Shown: piece by piece, positions 49,910 to 58,055 of the stretch
Layout: every line of letters starts with the position of its first letter
How positions within the stretch are numbered: the first letter of the stretch is position 1
Source: Halorubellus sp034808145
GTDB lineage: Archaea > Halobacteriota > Halobacteria > Halobacteriales > Natrialbaceae
Length of the DNA: 64,000 bases
Assembly: GCF_034808145.1 (NCBI RefSeq)
Contig: NZ_JAXHGM010000001.1
Location: 124,001 to 188,000, forward strand
Direction of reading: 5' to 3'
The notes under the pieces: generated by a model
What the model saw: only the letters and a program-made list of their open reading frames with translations
Database searches by the model: none
Told to the model about the DNA's origin: nothing
Translations under genes and position numbers: made by a program

Positions 49910-50962
49910 ATGAACATCGAGGGCCACGTCGACGGCGACGTCGTGCACGTCGGGCACGACGCCCGCCAGCGGTTCCACGACTCCCGCGGCTACGGCTATC
50001 CGCTCGAAGGGAACGCGGTTGCGCTCGCGCCCGTCGAGGCCGCGCACCTCCTCGCCAGGGAGGACCTCGCGGCGGTCGACGGCATGGGATTCCGCGCGTT
50101 CCTCCGCGCGAGCGACGACCCGACCTTGCCCGTCCGGTACCTCGTGTACGCGGACCTCCGCGAGCGCGGGTTCTACTGCGCGCCCTCGCACCCGGACTGG
50201 ACCGAGTTCGCTCGCGAATCGGACGACTTCGTCGTCTATCCGCGCGGGAGCGGCCCGGGCGACGGCGAACTCGCGTACCGCGTCCGCGTCACCGGCGAAC
50301 GCACCGAGGTGCCCGCGAGCGCGCTCGGCGACTGCGTGCTCGCCGTCGTCGACGAGGAGTCCGAGATCACGTACCTCGACACGACCCGCCCCGAGGTCGC
50401 GGGCGACGTGACCGCTGGCCTCCCGGACGGCGCGGACGCGGACCTGCTCGCGGACCGCGTCACCGTCTGGGGCGCGGCCGGCGAGGCGCTCTACGAGACC
50501 GGGTTCTACGGCACGCCGCTCTCCGGGCGCGACACCGGCCGGGACGCGGTCGTGCTGTCGCTCGTCGAAGGCGCGTCCCTCGCCGCCGAGGGCGCGCTCG
50601 ACGTCGACCCCGCCGACGCGGTCGCACGCGGTCGAGACGTCGAAGGCGACCGGTTCGACCGTCGGCTCGCCGCGTATCGCGACCTCCGCGCCGGCGGCGT
50701 CGCCCCCAAGACCGGGTTCAAGTTCGGCGCGGACTTCCGGACGTACGCCGACTTCCGGAGCCCCGACGACGTCGGGCACAGCGAACGCCTCGTGCGCGTC
50801 CTCCCCGCCGGCCACGCGTTCGCGCCCCGCGACCTCGCGCTCGACGTCCGCCTCGCAAACGGCGTCAAGAAGACGATGACGTACGCCATCGTCGACGATA
50901 CCGAGAGTACGGTCGACGATGCGAGCGTCGACTGGCTCGCCATCCAGCGACTCACGCCGTAG
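49910..50962 (+). CDS. endA: tRNA-splicing endonuclease, duplicated haloarchaeal type
   Basis: A 350-residue protein made of two tandem EndA units. The second unit is catalytic: LAAYRDLRAGGVAPKTGFKF, GADFRTYADFRSPDDVGHSE and NGVKKTMTYAIVDD supply the Tyr, His and Lys of the active site. The first unit keeps the fold (RYLVYADLRERGFYCAPSHP) but lacks the full triad, as in other Halobacteria, which use a homodimer of duplicated subunits. It cuts bulge-helix-bulge introns from pre-tRNA and pre-rRNA. The ATG at 49910 starts the first beta strand. It sits 37 nt after the 48-bp repeats. Confidence 0.93.
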   Translation: MNIEGHVDGDVVHVGHDARQRFHDSRGYGYPLEGNAVALAPVEAAHLLAREDLAAVDGMGFRAFLRASDDPTLPVRYLVYADLRERGFYCAPSHPDWTEFARESDDFVVYPRGSGPGDGELAYRVRVTGERTEVPASALGDCVLAVVDEESEITYLDTTRPEVAGDVTAGLPDGADADLLADRVTVWGAAGEALYETGFYGTPLSGRDTGRDAVVLSLVEGASLAAEGALDVDPADAVARGRDVEGDRFDRRLAAYRDLRAGGVAPKTGFKFGADFRTYADFRSPDDVGHSERLVRVLPAGHAFAPRDLALDVRLANGVKKTMTYAIVDDTESTVDDASVDWLAIQRLTP

Positions 50963-50977
50963 CGACCGAGTTTCGCC

Positions 50978-51157
50978 CTACCGTCGGACCGCCCAGACGA
51001 TCGCGTAGGCGAGGCACCCGCTCGCGATGGCGAACAGGAGTCGTTCCGCGAGCGCGCTGCCACCTGAACTCGTCGCAAGGGTTCCGATGGCGATACCGAA
51101 CGCGCTCCCCACCGCCATGTCGTCGAGACGGTCCGGTATCCGGTCTTCCAACTGCAC
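50978..51157 (-). CDS. Small membrane protein divergent from trpS
   Basis: A 59-residue protein, starting at GTG (reads MQLEDRIPDRLDDMAVGSAF) with a hydrophobic part GIAIGTLATSSGGSALAERL and LFAIASGCLAYAIVWAVRR. Two weak-to-strong helices, an acidic start and a basic end fit a small integral membrane protein. A GTTTTC element about 30 nt upstream supports this GTG; an alternative GTG lies 12 nt further upstream. The gene ends 16 nt from the endA stop (convergent). Confidence 0.6.
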   Translation of the reverse strand: MQLEDRIPDRLDDMAVGSAFGIAIGTLATSSGGSALAERLLFAIASGCLAYAIVWAVRR

Positions 51158-51271
51158 GACTCGACGCACGGAACGACACGGGAAAACGCTCGGGGTCTCC
51201 GTCGGCGTCCCGCGGCGAGCGGCGGTGCCGAGAGCGAACGCTTTTTGCGCGTTCCGCGGCGAGTGCGGGGT

Positions 51272-52882
51272 ATGACAGACGACGACGCGGACGCGGCCGA
51301 CTCGGACGCCGGCGACGGCGCTCCCGGGACGGGACTCGACGACGACCTGCGCGCCGACGGCGGGGACACCGCGGCTGCGGGCGCGGACGACGTGACCCTG
51401 GACCCGTGGGGGTCCTCGACGGTCGCGGACTACCGGAAGCTCTTCGAGGAGTTCGGTATCGAGAGCTTCGACGAACTGCTGGAGGGCGTGCCGAACCCGC
51501 ACTACCTGATGCGTCGCGGCGTCATCTTCGGGCATCGTGACTACGACCCGGTCGCCGAAGCGATGCGCGAGGGCGAGCCGTTCGCGGCGCTGTCGGGGTT
51601 CATGCCAACCGGGGACCCGCACATCGGGCACAAGCTCGTGTTCGACGAGCTCATCTGGCATCAACAGCAGGGCGGGGACGCGTACGGCCTCATCGCGGAC
51701 CTGGAAGCGCACGCTGCGCGCGGGTTGACGTGGGCGGAGATCGACGAGCACTCGCGGGACTACCTCCTCTCCCTCATCGCGCTCGGGTTCGACCCCGAGG
51801 ACGGCGAGCTGTACCGGCAGAGCGAGAACCGCGAGCTGCAGGACCTCGCGTTCGAGCTGGGCGCGGAGGCGAACTTCTCGGAGTTCCAGGCGATCTACGG
51901 GTTCGACGGGGAGACGGACGTGAGTCACATGCAGAGCGTCGTCACGCAGATGGCCGACATCCTCTACCCGCAGCTCGACGAGCCGAAGCCGACGGTCATC
52001 CCGGTCGGCCCCGACCAGGACCCCCACGTTCGGCTCGCGCGGGACCTCGCGACGCGGATGCGGTTCTTCAAGGTCTCGAAGGCGTACGCGAGCTTCGAGT
52101 GCGAGGACGCCGAGCGCGACCTCGTCGCGGCGGCGTACGCGGCGCTCGCCGACGACGTCGACGAGGACGAGACGGTCCGGTGCGAGGACGCGGCGGACTG
52201 GCTGCGCGAGCACGCGCCCGAGCCGACCGGCGCGCGCGAGTCCGTGGTCGCGAAGCTCGACGAGGCCGGGATGGAGCCCGTTCGCCCCCGCACGCGGTTC
52301 TTCGACCGGCAGGCGACCGACGAGGCGTTCGAGGCGCTCATCGACGCGGTCGACGGCGAGAAGCGCGTGTACGAGGGGCACGTGGACGCGTTCGACCTCG
52401 ACCGCGGCGAGGCCGAGGCGCTCGCGCGCCAGGTGGAGCTCGACCACGGCGGCTACGGGTTCGTCGCACCCTCGTCGATCTACCATCGGTTCATGACGGG
52501 ACTCACGGGCGGGAAGATGTCGTCGTCGATTCCCGCGAGTCACATCAGCCTGCTCGATGACCCCGAGGACGGCTACGACAAGGTGAAGTCCGCGACGACC
52601 GGCGGCCGACAGTCCGCCGAGGAGCAGCGCGAGAAGGGCGGGAAGGCCGACGAGTGCCCGGTGTACGAGCTGTACGCGTACCTGCTCGCGAACGACGACG
52701 ACGACTTCGCGACCGAGGTGTACGAGGAGTGCGTCGGCGGCGAGCGCCTCTGCGGGGACTGCAAGGAGCAGGCGGCGACGCTGATGCGGGAGTTCCTCGA
52801 GGACCACCAGGAGAAGCGCGAGGAGGCCGAGGCGCTCCTCGACGACCTCGACGTCCAGCTGGAGTCCTCGCGGAAGCGATAG
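51272..52882 (+). CDS. trpS: Tryptophanyl-tRNA synthetase, archaeal type
   Basis: A 536-residue class I synthetase. An acidic N-terminal tail of about 40 residues is followed by DPWGSSTVADYRKLFEEFGI. The nucleotide-binding HIGH motif is in FMPTGDPHIGHKL and the KMSKS equivalent is LTGGKMSSSIP. QTHIGPDQDPHVR-like recognition (VIPVGPDQDPHVRLARDLA) and a C-terminal domain with a CVGGERLCGDCKEQ cysteine group complete the archaeal/eukaryotic form. It charges tRNA-Trp. The ATG at 51272 is close behind a CTTTTTG box, so the mRNA is probably leaderless with no attenuator space, in contrast to pheS. Confidence 0.95.
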   Translation: MTDDDADAADSDAGDGAPGTGLDDDLRADGGDTAAAGADDVTLDPWGSSTVADYRKLFEEFGIESFDELLEGVPNPHYLMRRGVIFGHRDYDPVAEAMREGEPFAALSGFMPTGDPHIGHKLVFDELIWHQQQGGDAYGLIADLEAHAARGLTWAEIDEHSRDYLLSLIALGFDPEDGELYRQSENRELQDLAFELGAEANFSEFQAIYGFDGETDVSHMQSVVTQMADILYPQLDEPKPTVIPVGPDQDPHVRLARDLATRMRFFKVSKAYASFECEDAERDLVAAAYAALADDVDEDETVRCEDAADWLREHAPEPTGARESVVAKLDEAGMEPVRPRTRFFDRQATDEAFEALIDAVDGEKRVYEGHVDAFDLDRGEAEALARQVELDHGGYGFVAPSSIYHRFMTGLTGGKMSSSIPASHISLLDDPEDGYDKVKSATTGGRQSAEEQREKGGKADECPVYELYAYLLANDDDDFATEVYEECVGGERLCGDCKEQAATLMREFLEDHQEKREEAEALLDDLDVQLESSRKR

Positions 52883-52905
52883 TCGGGTTCGGGCCGATGT
52901 GACTG

Positions 52906-52954
52906 CTGGCGTGGCCGTGGAACCGCCTGCAGGCGGTCGGGACGGTTCCGCCAG
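52906..52954. repeat. Nested palindromic element downstream of trpS
   Basis: CTGGCG and CGCCAG form the outer arms, GGAACCG and CGGTTCC the next, and inside lies the perfect 14-bp palindrome CCGCCTGCAGGCGG (52923-52936). It begins 24 nt after the trpS stop. It could be a terminator hairpin, a small structured RNA or a repeated extragenic palindrome; no T-tract follows. Confidence 0.6.
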
Positions 52955-53050
52955 TAGGACGTCTCTAGCTCTCACTGATAGGTTTCCTCGCGGGTTCGTC
53001 TGACGAAAATATATACGTTCGTCCGTCCAAGAGCGTAGTCACGCGGAGTC

Positions 53051-54784
53051 ATGCGCCAGGGTACCCCGGGGTTCGAGCGAGAGGACGCGCTCGCGTGCGC
53101 TGACGTCCTCGGCGGGTTCGGCGTGTCGAGTACGCACGTCCGGGAGCGCGTCGCGGACGCGGCGACCGTCGACGCGGTCGACGACCTGGAGGCCGCCATC
53201 CAGCGTGCGCTCGCGGACCCCGAGCACCCGACGGCGTTCGTTCGACGGACGGTCGCCGCGGCGCCCCGGGGCGTGGATTCGCCCGCGCGGTTCTGGACGA
53301 CCGCCCCGGAGACCCAGCTCGGGGACGTGTTCGCGGCCATCGACTGGACGTTCGACGTGAAGAGCGCGAACGGGCGGTCGCTGTCGGTCGACGACGCCGA
53401 ACCGTACCGGTTGCGCGTCGAGGACGCCGACGGGCGGACGCGGTCGACGGAGTTCTCGTTCCCGGACACGCCGCTCGGCGACGACAACTATCCGGCGCTC
53501 GTGGCAACGATCAACCGCGAGCTCCTGTTCGGGCTGGACTGTCGGTTCGTCCAGCTGTCGGACGGGACGGACCGCTGGCGGTTCGCGCTCGTGGAGTCCG
53601 AGGAACTAGAGCGGCTCGTCGACCGGTTCGGTGACCGTATCGCGGCGTTCGACCGGCCGCTGCTCGCCACGGACCAGCCGGCGGCGTACGTCCCCGGTCT
53701 CGACGACGCCGACCCCGACGGCGCTGGTATCGGTGTGGACGGTGCGGGCGCTGGTAGCGACGCGGTCTCCCGGGACGACGGGGGCGTGCCGGTACCGGCG
53801 TGGGCGCGCGAGTCCCGCGAGCGGTCGTGGCGCGGCCGTCGGGTGACGGCGGACGCGTTCGACGCGGACCACGTCGGCGGCCTCGACCACCTCGCGGACG
53901 ACGGCGACCGCGGTGACGCGGCGACCGAGAGCGCGGACGCAGCGGCCGGTGGTGGTGACGCGGGCGGTAGCGACGCGGACGCGGCCGACGCGGCGGCCGC
54001 CATCGAGTTCGTCGACGCCCCCGACACCGGGTCGACCGACGACGCCACGTCGACGCGCGACGAGTCGAGCGGGGTCGACGTCCCGGAGGCGGAACGCGGC
54101 GGGTCGACGGTCGTCCGCGACGCGGAGACCGGTGGCGTCCCGGGCGCCGGGACGGCGTCGGACGGGACGGACGACGACCTCGATGGCTGGTCCGTCGGCG
54201 GGTCGGTCGACGCGACCACGCGTTCCTCGACGCCGGTCGACGACGGAGACTCGTCCGGCGACCTGTCCACGTCGGGGTTCACGTGGGGGGACGACGACAC
54301 GACCGAGGACGCGACCGCGACCGACGACCCGCTCTCTGCCAGCCCGGACGCTAGCGGGAGCGGGAACGGAGATGGAACCGGGAGCGGGGACACTATCGGG
54401 AGCGAGGAGGCGGACGCCGCCGACAGCGGCGACGGGTTCTTCTCGGCGGACGCGGCGTCGTCGTTCGACGCGGGCGCGGAGACGAGTCGCGTCGAGGGCG
54501 ATTCCTTCGGCGTGGACGCCGGCGAGCAGACGGAGGACGACCGGTTCGCGGCGGTCGGCGCGGCCATCGCCGCACCCGCGGGCATCTCGTGTCGCGGCCT
54601 GCTCGACGACGACGAGTTCCTCCCCGAGATACCGCGCGCGGAACCTGCGGAGACGCGACTCACGTTCGAGGACGAGTTCGACCCGACCGCCGACCCCGCG
54701 GACGAACGGGAGACCGACGACGGCTTCGTGTGGGTGAACGAGTCCTCGGGGCTCGGCGAGGACCGGACGAGCGCGAGCGACTGA
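53051..54784 (+). CDS. Large acidic protein of unknown function with disordered middle
   Basis: A 577-residue protein. Residues 1-215 look folded (FEREDALACADVLGGFGVSS; DVFAAIDWTFDVKSANGRSL; LLFGLDCRFVQLSDGTDRWR). Residues about 220-500 are low complexity, dominated by Asp, Gly, Ser, Ala and Thr (DAADGGGDAGGSDADAADAA-like). The last 75 residues are ordered again (RFAAVGAAIAAPAGISCRGL, then DEFLPEIPRAEPAETRLTFE). No signal or membrane segment. I do not recognise a domain. The start ATG 53051 follows an ATATATAC box (about 53010-53017) at about 38 nt. Confidence 0.7.
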   Translation: MRQGTPGFEREDALACADVLGGFGVSSTHVRERVADAATVDAVDDLEAAIQRALADPEHPTAFVRRTVAAAPRGVDSPARFWTTAPETQLGDVFAAIDWTFDVKSANGRSLSVDDAEPYRLRVEDADGRTRSTEFSFPDTPLGDDNYPALVATINRELLFGLDCRFVQLSDGTDRWRFALVESEELERLVDRFGDRIAAFDRPLLATDQPAAYVPGLDDADPDGAGIGVDGAGAGSDAVSRDDGGVPVPAWARESRERSWRGRRVTADAFDADHVGGLDHLADDGDRGDAATESADAAAGGGDAGGSDADAADAAAAIEFVDAPDTGSTDDATSTRDESSGVDVPEAERGGSTVVRDAETGGVPGAGTASDGTDDDLDGWSVGGSVDATTRSSTPVDDGDSSGDLSTSGFTWGDDDTTEDATATDDPLSASPDASGSGNGDGTGSGDTIGSEEADAADSGDGFFSADAASSFDAGAETSRVEGDSFGVDAGEQTEDDRFAAVGAAIAAPAGISCRGLLDDDEFLPEIPRAEPAETRLTFEDEFDPTADPADERETDDGFVWVNESSGLGEDRTSASD

Positions 54785-54867
54785 CCGCCCGGCCGCCCCA
54801 CGCGGGCGGCGTCGAATCAATGCGGGCGGTGCCGGTCAGTGTGGGGTGTCGGTCGGTGCGGGCGGCG

Positions 54868-55524
54868 TCACGCTTGCTTCCGCACGTACACGGCCGGCGA
54901 GCCGCTGCGTTGGACGTAGTCGGCGTCGGGGTCGGCGTCGACGGCGGTCCAGTAGTTCCGCGGGGACGCGCCGAGGACGTCGCGAATCCGGTCGTAGGAG
55001 AGGAGGTTCTCGCCGGCGGCGACGAGAGCGAACGCCTCGCGCTTGTCGTGGTCGTCGTCGCCGAGTCCCTGCGCCCACGACTGCATGTTCCGGTTCGGGT
55101 ACGTGAACGCGAGCGCGCCCCCGGGTGCGGTGAGCCGCCAGAGTTCGCGCAGCGCCGCCTCGGCGTCGCGGACGAAGTAGAGGACGGCCATGCAGTACAC
55201 GACGTCGAACTCGCGGTCCACGCCGGTGTCTGGAAGCGTGGCGACGTCGAACGCGACGTTCTCGACGTCGTCCGCGCGCGCTTTCTCGCGGTTCGCGTCC
55301 ACGACCGCGGGCGCGGCGTCGTAGCACGCGAACGAGACGTCCGGGCGTCGTGCGGCGACGTCGAACTCCGCGGTGGCCGGCCCGCACCCGATGCTCGCGA
55401 CCGCGTCGACGTCACCGACGCGGTCGAGGAACGCTTCGAGGTGCGTCGCCATGTCGTCGCCGCCGACGTACGCGCCACGCTCCCAGTCGCCGTCGTCGTA
55501 GTACGACTCCCACGAGAAACCCAT
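54868..55524 (-). CDS. SAM-dependent methyltransferase
   Basis: A 218-residue class I methyltransferase. The SAM-binding loop VASIGCGPATAEFDVAARRP is motif I, DVSFACYDAAPAVVDANREK carries the acidic ribose ligand, and FDVVYCMAVLYFVRDAEAAL is motif II/III. APGGALAFTYPNRNM is a typical post-motif. The substrate is unknown; the overall pattern is that of small-molecule methyltransferases (Methyltransf_11/25 type). It is transcribed alone, convergent with the acidic protein gene. Confidence 0.88.
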   Translation of the reverse strand: MGFSWESYYDDGDWERGAYVGGDDMATHLEAFLDRVGDVDAVASIGCGPATAEFDVAARRPDVSFACYDAAPAVVDANREKARADDVENVAFDVATLPDTGVDREFDVVYCMAVLYFVRDAEAALRELWRLTAPGGALAFTYPNRNMQSWAQGLGDDDHDKREAFALVAAGENLLSYDRIRDVLGASPRNYWTAVDADPDADYVQRSGSPAVYVRKQA

Positions 55525-55693
55525 ACCGACGCTGGGCCCGATTGGGGCTTCAGGGTTGCGGAGCGCGTTCGCGCTCGACGCGCCCGTAAACGAGGCCTAC
55601 GGTCGATCGCGGTCCGATTGCGTCTTGTTCGGCGGAACCTACGACGTGAAACGATTACAACTATTAAATAATATTGCGCCGATACCTGATTTA

Positions 55694-56125
55694 ATGGCAA
55701 CCACGTCCAGCCCAGAGGAAGTGCCGTCCGTCCCGTACACGCCGGCCGGCGACATCGACGACGTCCTCACCGCGCTCGACGACGTCGACGTCTACACGGT
55801 CGCGGACGGGACCGACGACGAGGCACCCGTGCTCCCGGCGCTCGACGACGCCCTCGCGGAACTCGCGTCCGTCGTCGACGCACCCACGGACGCGACGACC
55901 GACCGCGCGGTCGACGACGCCGCCGACGACGCCGGTGGACTCGGTCGCGAGCGCGCGGACTTCGAGGACGTCGCGGCGAACACGGAGGTCGACTCCATCC
56001 CTTACGAGAACGCGGCGGCGTTCCTCGCGAACACGCTGTACGCCGTCCCGCCCGCGAACACGCGCTTCGAGTGGGCGGACGTCGACGACCCGACGCCCGA
56101 CTGGGAGCTCGACGTCGACTGGTAG
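55694..56125 (+). CDS. Acidic haloarchaeal protein, function unknown
   Basis: A 143-residue protein beginning MATTSSPEEVPSVPYTPAGD and ending in WADVDDPTPDWELDVDW. Very Asp-rich, no hydrophobic helix, no motif I recognise. It contains a middle segment LPALDDALAELASVVDAPTD. The promoter region is AT-rich (around 55655-55690) and a TATTAAATAATATT block lies 20-30 nt upstream of the ATG, so the leaderless start at 55694 is preferred to a longer upstream frame. Confidence 0.65.
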   Translation: MATTSSPEEVPSVPYTPAGDIDDVLTALDDVDVYTVADGTDDEAPVLPALDDALAELASVVDAPTDATTDRAVDDAADDAGGLGRERADFEDVAANTEVDSIPYENAAAFLANTLYAVPPANTRFEWADVDDPTPDWELDVDW

Positions 56126-56313
56126 CGACGCCGGTTCCGCGAGGCGGACCGGTAGCGACCTCGGATCGGGATTCGACTGGTGGTCGGTCGCGCACGATGC
56201 GGGACCCGACGCGATGGACGTGGGTGCGGGGGACCGCGGTGGGACGCGGTCCGACGTGACGTGGTGAGACGCGGTCCGACGTGGCGTGGTGTGGCGGCGG
56301 CGCTGCTGACGGA

Positions 56314-56322
56314 ACGTTTAAC
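56314..56322 (+). promoter_or_regulatory. TATA-like box of the pheST leader
   Basis: CGTTTAACG with TTTAA at 56317-56321 lies about 29 nt before the ATG at 56348 and about 235 nt before the pheS ATG, placing transcription start at the leader ORF rather than at pheS. Confidence 0.55.
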
Positions 56323-56347
56323 GGTCGAGGGACGCCTACGTTGAGGT

Positions 56348-56431
56348 ATGGTAGCCGCATCCGGCTCCGGTGGTAGCGTGCACGAACGCCCCACGGTCGC
56401 GGGAGCCGGCTTCTTCTTCGCGGTGGCGTGA
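56348..56431 (+). CDS. Phe-rich leader peptide upstream of pheST
   Basis: A 27-codon ORF: MVAASGSGGSVHERPTVAGA, then GFFFAVA and TGA. Three successive TTC (Phe) codons sit at 56411-56419, four codons before the stop. It starts at leaderless distance from a TATA-like box and lies in the direct path of the pheST message. Bacterial pheST and pheA operons use Phe-rich leader peptides to sense charged tRNA-Phe by ribosome stalling; the same layout here, in an archaeon, is the basis of the call. The peptide itself is likely not a functional product. Its translation is inferred, not shown. Confidence 0.6.
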   Translation: MVAASGSGGSVHERPTVAGAGFFFAVA

Positions 56432-56476
56432 GCGCGGTGGAGGGCCACCACGGCCGAGGGCGAGGGTCGTCCCGCC
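56420..56476 (+). promoter_or_regulatory. Candidate attenuator structures between leader peptide and pheS
   Basis: GCGGTGG occurs twice, at 56420-56426 (immediately after the Phe codons) and 56434-56440. A single CCACC at 56445-56449 can pair with GGTGG of either copy, so the two hairpins exclude each other. A further hairpin (GGC-GGG/CCC-GCC with a 2-nt bulge and TCGT loop) spans 56459-56476. Which form stops transcription or blocks pheS translation is not evident; there is no strong T-tract. Confidence 0.4.
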
Positions 56477-56552
56477 GAGGGGTCGCGAAACCGCGGTCGT
56501 CGCGTTGTCGGAACAGATAACTGACCGAGTTGCGGATACGCACACAAGACTG

Positions 56553-58055
56553 ATGGAACTGAAAGCGACACACGTCGCGGTCTTAGAGGCCGCGGACGCG
56601 ACCGAGGCGCGGTCGGTCGACGCGCTCGCGGACGACGCGGGGGAGCCCCCGGAGTCGGTCGCGGGCGCGGCGTTCGACCTCGCGGAGCGCGGGCTCGTCG
56701 ACGTCACGGAGCGCGTCGAGGAGACCGTCGAACTGACCGAGGAAGGGGAGTCGTATCGAGCGGCGGGCCTGCCGGAGGTTCGCCTGTACCGGGCGGCGCG
56801 AGACGTCGGGGCGACCGACGAGGACGCGGTTCCGATGGGCGAGGTCATCGGAGCGAGCGACCTCGGGGACGCGGTCGACATCGCCCTGGCGAACTACGCG
56901 CGGAAGGGGTACGGCGTCGTCGACGCCGGTGCGGTCACGGCGAGCGGGGACGCTGCCCCGGACGCCGACCCGGAGGCGGCGGCGCTCGACGCGGTCGCCG
57001 CGGGCGAGGCCGTCGACGAGGACGTCCTCGGGGACCTGGAGCGTCGGAACCTCGTCGCGGTCGACGAGCGCACGAACCGGTTCGTGGAGCTGACCGAGGA
57101 CGGCGTCACGGCGCTCATGGAGGGCGTGGAGGCGACCGACGCGGTCGGTCAGGTGACGCCCGAGATGCTGTCCTCGGACGCGTGGCGCGACGCGGAGTTC
57201 GCGGCGTACGACGTCGAAGCGGACGCGGACGTCGAGTACGGCGGCAAGGAGCACGTGCTCCGGCAGACCGCCGAGCGCGTGAAGGACGTCCTCGTCGGGA
57301 TGGGCTTCCGGGAGATGGACGGCCCGCACGCGGACGCGGAGTTCTGGATCAACGACTGCCTGTTCATGCCCCAGGACCACCCCGCTCGCACCCACTGGGA
57401 CCAGTTCGCGCTCGACGTCCCGCCGATGCAGGACCTCCCCGAGGACCTGATGGACCGCGTCGAGCACGCCCACAGGGAGGGCGTCGGCGAGGACGGCGAC
57501 GGCTATCACTCGCCGTGGGGCGAGGAGATGGCCAGAGGCGTCGACCTCCGCGGGCACACGACCTCGCTCTCGATGCGGTACCTCTCCGGCGAGCAGATGG
57601 GGGACCTGGAGCCGCCCGAGCGGTACTTCAGCGTGGAGAAGGTGTACCGGAACGACACGCTGGACGCGACGCACCTGCTCGAGTTCTTCCAGATCGAGGG
57701 CTGGGTGATGGCCGAGGACCTGTCGGTGCGCGACCTCATGGGGACGTTCGAGGAGTTCTACGCGCAGTTCGGCATCACGGACATCGAGTTCAAGCCTCAC
57801 TACAATCCCTACACCGAACCGAGCTTCGAGCTGTTCGGCGAGCACCCGGAGACGGGCGAGGTCGTCGAGATCGGGAACTCCGGGTTGTTCCGCGAGGAGG
57901 TCCTGGAGCCGCTCGGCGTGGAGTGCGACGTGATGGCGTGGGGGCTCGCCCTCGAGCGGTTGCTGATGCTCACGCACGGGTTCGAGGACATCCGCGACGT
58001 CCACGGGACGCTCGTCGACCTCGACTTCCTCCGCGGCGAGGAGGTGGTGTACTGA
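56553..58055 (+). CDS. pheS: Phenylalanyl-tRNA synthetase alpha subunit
   Basis: A 500-residue class II catalytic subunit. The N-terminal part is a set of winged-helix-like repeats (MELKATHVAVLEAADATEAR). Catalytic motifs are AEFWINDCLFMPQDHPARTH, FSVEKVYRNDTLDATHLLEF (motif 2) and GLALERLLMLTHGFEDIRDV (motif 3). The start at ATG 56553 corresponds to the usual archaeal N-terminus; the frame runs open further upstream through the leader. It forms a heterotetramer with PheT and charges tRNA-Phe. The TGA of pheS overlaps the pheT ATG (TGATG). Confidence 0.95.
   Translation: MELKATHVAVLEAADATEARSVDALADDAGEPPESVAGAAFDLAERGLVDVTERVEETVELTEEGESYRAAGLPEVRLYRAARDVGATDEDAVPMGEVIGASDLGDAVDIALANYARKGYGVVDAGAVTASGDAAPDADPEAAALDAVAAGEAVDEDVLGDLERRNLVAVDERTNRFVELTEDGVTALMEGVEATDAVGQVTPEMLSSDAWRDAEFAAYDVEADADVEYGGKEHVLRQTAERVKDVLVGMGFREMDGPHADAEFWINDCLFMPQDHPARTHWDQFALDVPPMQDLPEDLMDRVEHAHREGVGEDGDGYHSPWGEEMARGVDLRGHTTSLSMRYLSGEQMGDLEPPERYFSVEKVYRNDTLDATHLLEFFQIEGWVMAEDLSVRDLMGTFEEFYAQFGITDIEFKPHYNPYTEPSFELFGEHPETGEVVEIGNSGLFREEVLEPLGVECDVMAWGLALERLLMLTHGFEDIRDVHGTLVDLDFLRGEEVVY

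Noticed and set aside
51160..51272. A Trp-codon leader peptide before trpS analogous to the pheS one
   Set aside because: The TATA-like CTTTTTG box lies about 30 nt before the trpS ATG, which leaves no room for a leader ORF, and no clustered Trp codons are seen.
52880..53050. A tRNA or other known RNA in the structured trpS downstream region
   Set aside because: The stems do not form a cloverleaf, and no T-loop GGTTCRANYCC or CCA-proximal acceptor pattern is present.
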